A stretch of 6,346 nucleotides of DNA from Deltaproteobacteria bacterium (GTDB taxonomy: Bacteria; Desulfobacterota; BSN033; UBA1163): NCBI GenBank assembly GCA_016875155.1, contig VGSD01000174.1, forward strand, positions 1 to 6,346, given 5' to 3'. Position numbers and translations under genes: made by a program. Below, piece by piece: positions 5,789 to 6,346 of this stretch; the first letter of the stretch is position 1, and each line of letters starts with the position of its first letter. The notes beneath the pieces are model-generated. The model made no database searches, was not told where the DNA came from, and was given only the letters and a program-made list of their open reading frames with translations.

Positions 5789-5805
5789 AGCAATTTTAAT
5801 GCCAA
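5789..5805 (-). promoter_or_regulatory. Sigma-54 (RpoN) -24/-12 promoter
   Basis: The minus strand reads TTGGCATTAAAATTGCT. TGGCA and TTGCT lie at the exact spacing of the consensus TGGCACG-N4-TTGCW, with the invariant GG and GC 12 bp apart start to start. Transcription would begin near 5778, about 20 nt before the closing helix of the structured RNA. Sigma-54 promoters need an activator ATPase bound upstream, which would lie around 5830-5930. Confidence 0.7.
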
Positions 5806-5845
5806 ACAAGTCCTTACCATTTAACCTATTGTATTTAAAAGAGTT

Positions 5846-5865
5846 ATTTGAAACACAAATATTTG
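5846..5865. promoter_or_regulatory. Possible upstream activator site for the sigma-54 promoter
   Basis: ATTTG (5846-5850), CAAAT (5856-5860) and ATTTG (5861-5865) form two overlapping inverted repeats, about 70-85 bp upstream of the expected transcript start. This is a suitable place for an enhancer-binding protein, but the DNA is AT-rich and the match could be chance. Confidence 0.25.
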
Positions 5866-5922
5866 CAAGATTAAAAAATTGACTTTTTATGGCTGTGAAT
5901 TGAAAAATCTGGCGGATAAAAA

Positions 5923-6285
5923 TTAACGGAAGACCCATTCGGGAATCATGTAGGTTTCGTCAGGTTTCAATCTTTTCGTAAATTTTCCTGAACCGTCTGC
6001 ATCCAATAGAAGGTAATCGATCGGAGGTTCTTGGTCCCTGTCCACAGCGTAAGCGAATACCTTCCCATTTCCACTGATTCTCGCCACATGCCCTCCATCA
6101 GGAGTATAGAACCTCTCAACTACCTTCTCCACTCCATCCACTTTTTGAATGATGATGGAGTAAGGAACAAGGCTTTTCAAATCCGGAACCTGCCATCCCT
6201 CTTTACTGATCTCCTCGCCGGTCGAAGCAACAGGAATGATTAGAAATACAAGGCACAAAAAAGTGGTTGATATCTGGATCCTCAT
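5923..6285 (-). CDS. Small secreted protein of unknown function
   Basis: The protein has 120 residues. Residues 1-21 form a Sec signal (MRIQ, hydrophobic core LCLVFLIIPVA, likely cut near AS-TG). The mature part of about 100 residues alternates short hydrophobic and polar runs that suggest beta strands, with two Gly-rich turns (TPDGGHVARISGNGKVFAYA, 61-80) and the acidic loop DADGSGKF (95-102), which resembles a calcium-binding EF-hand or dockerin loop but without the flanking helices of a full EF-hand. I do not recognise a family. The ATG at 6283-6285 is the only sensible start, since an in-frame stop lies two codons upstream, yet no Shine-Dalgarno is visible. It is transcribed in the same direction as the sigma-54 unit but ends 117 bp before that promoter. 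Its own promoter may lie partly beyond the window. Confidence 0.7.
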   Translation of the reverse strand: MRIQISTTFLCLVFLIIPVASTGEEISKEGWQVPDLKSLVPYSIIIQKVDGVEKVVERFYTPDGGHVARISGNGKVFAYAVDRDQEPPIDYLLLDADGSGKFTKRLKPDETYMIPEWVFR

Positions 6286-6346
6286 AAATTAAGAATGACG
6301 TTTATCGTTGTCGAAGCTCGTATCGAGACTCATATATGGATGCTGG

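Noticed and set aside
5489..5824. Plus-strand frames of 111 and 82 codons over the same region
   Set aside because: They are antisense to the RNA element and the sigma-54 promoter, with biased composition and no motif.

Overview
The window (6346 bp) looks like chromosomal DNA of a Gram-negative bacterium. The evidence is a lipoprotein signal with a lipobox, Sec signal peptides, a sigma-54-type promoter and a GEMM-like structured RNA. The mix resembles Desulfobacterota (former Deltaproteobacteria) or a neighbouring phylum, but this is an inference from gene style and not a phylogenetic result.

Left part (1-4369, + strand): a tight cluster of four genes that reads as one operon. It holds the C-terminal part of a fold-III PLP-dependent amino-acid decarboxylase (5' end outside the window), a 718-residue fusion of a urea-transporter-like membrane domain with an M23 metallopeptidase domain, a secreted TPR protein, and a TPR lipoprotein. 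The first two genes overlap by 10 bp, the third follows after 24 bp with a strong Shine-Dalgarno, and the fourth starts 1 bp after the third stops. The set suggests an envelope function that couples solute passage and peptidoglycan or peptide processing to an amino-acid decarboxylation step; the substrate is unknown.

Middle part (4424-4983, - strand): a small stand-alone Nfu-type Fe-S scaffold gene converges on the operon. Upstream of it lies a 227-bp element with long imperfect inverted-repeat arms (4727-4953), which looks like a miniature non-autonomous mobile element. Its left tip appears to supply the -35 box of the nfu promoter. Its right tip abuts a rho-independent terminator.

Right part (5024-5805, - strand), the most unusual region: a sigma-54-like promoter is followed by about 225 nt of densely base-paired RNA. 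This RNA carries both hallmark halves of the GEMM (c-di-GMP-I type) riboswitch, but with extra inserted domains. Then come an intrinsic terminator and two tandem 63- and 64-residue proteins whose four cysteines sit at identical positions. No other promoter is visible between terminator and genes, so the layout suggests an attenuation-controlled operon. A possible antiterminator pairing can be seen.

The last gene (5923-6285, - strand) encodes a small secreted protein of unknown function. The rest of the right edge (6286-6346) holds nothing I can name.
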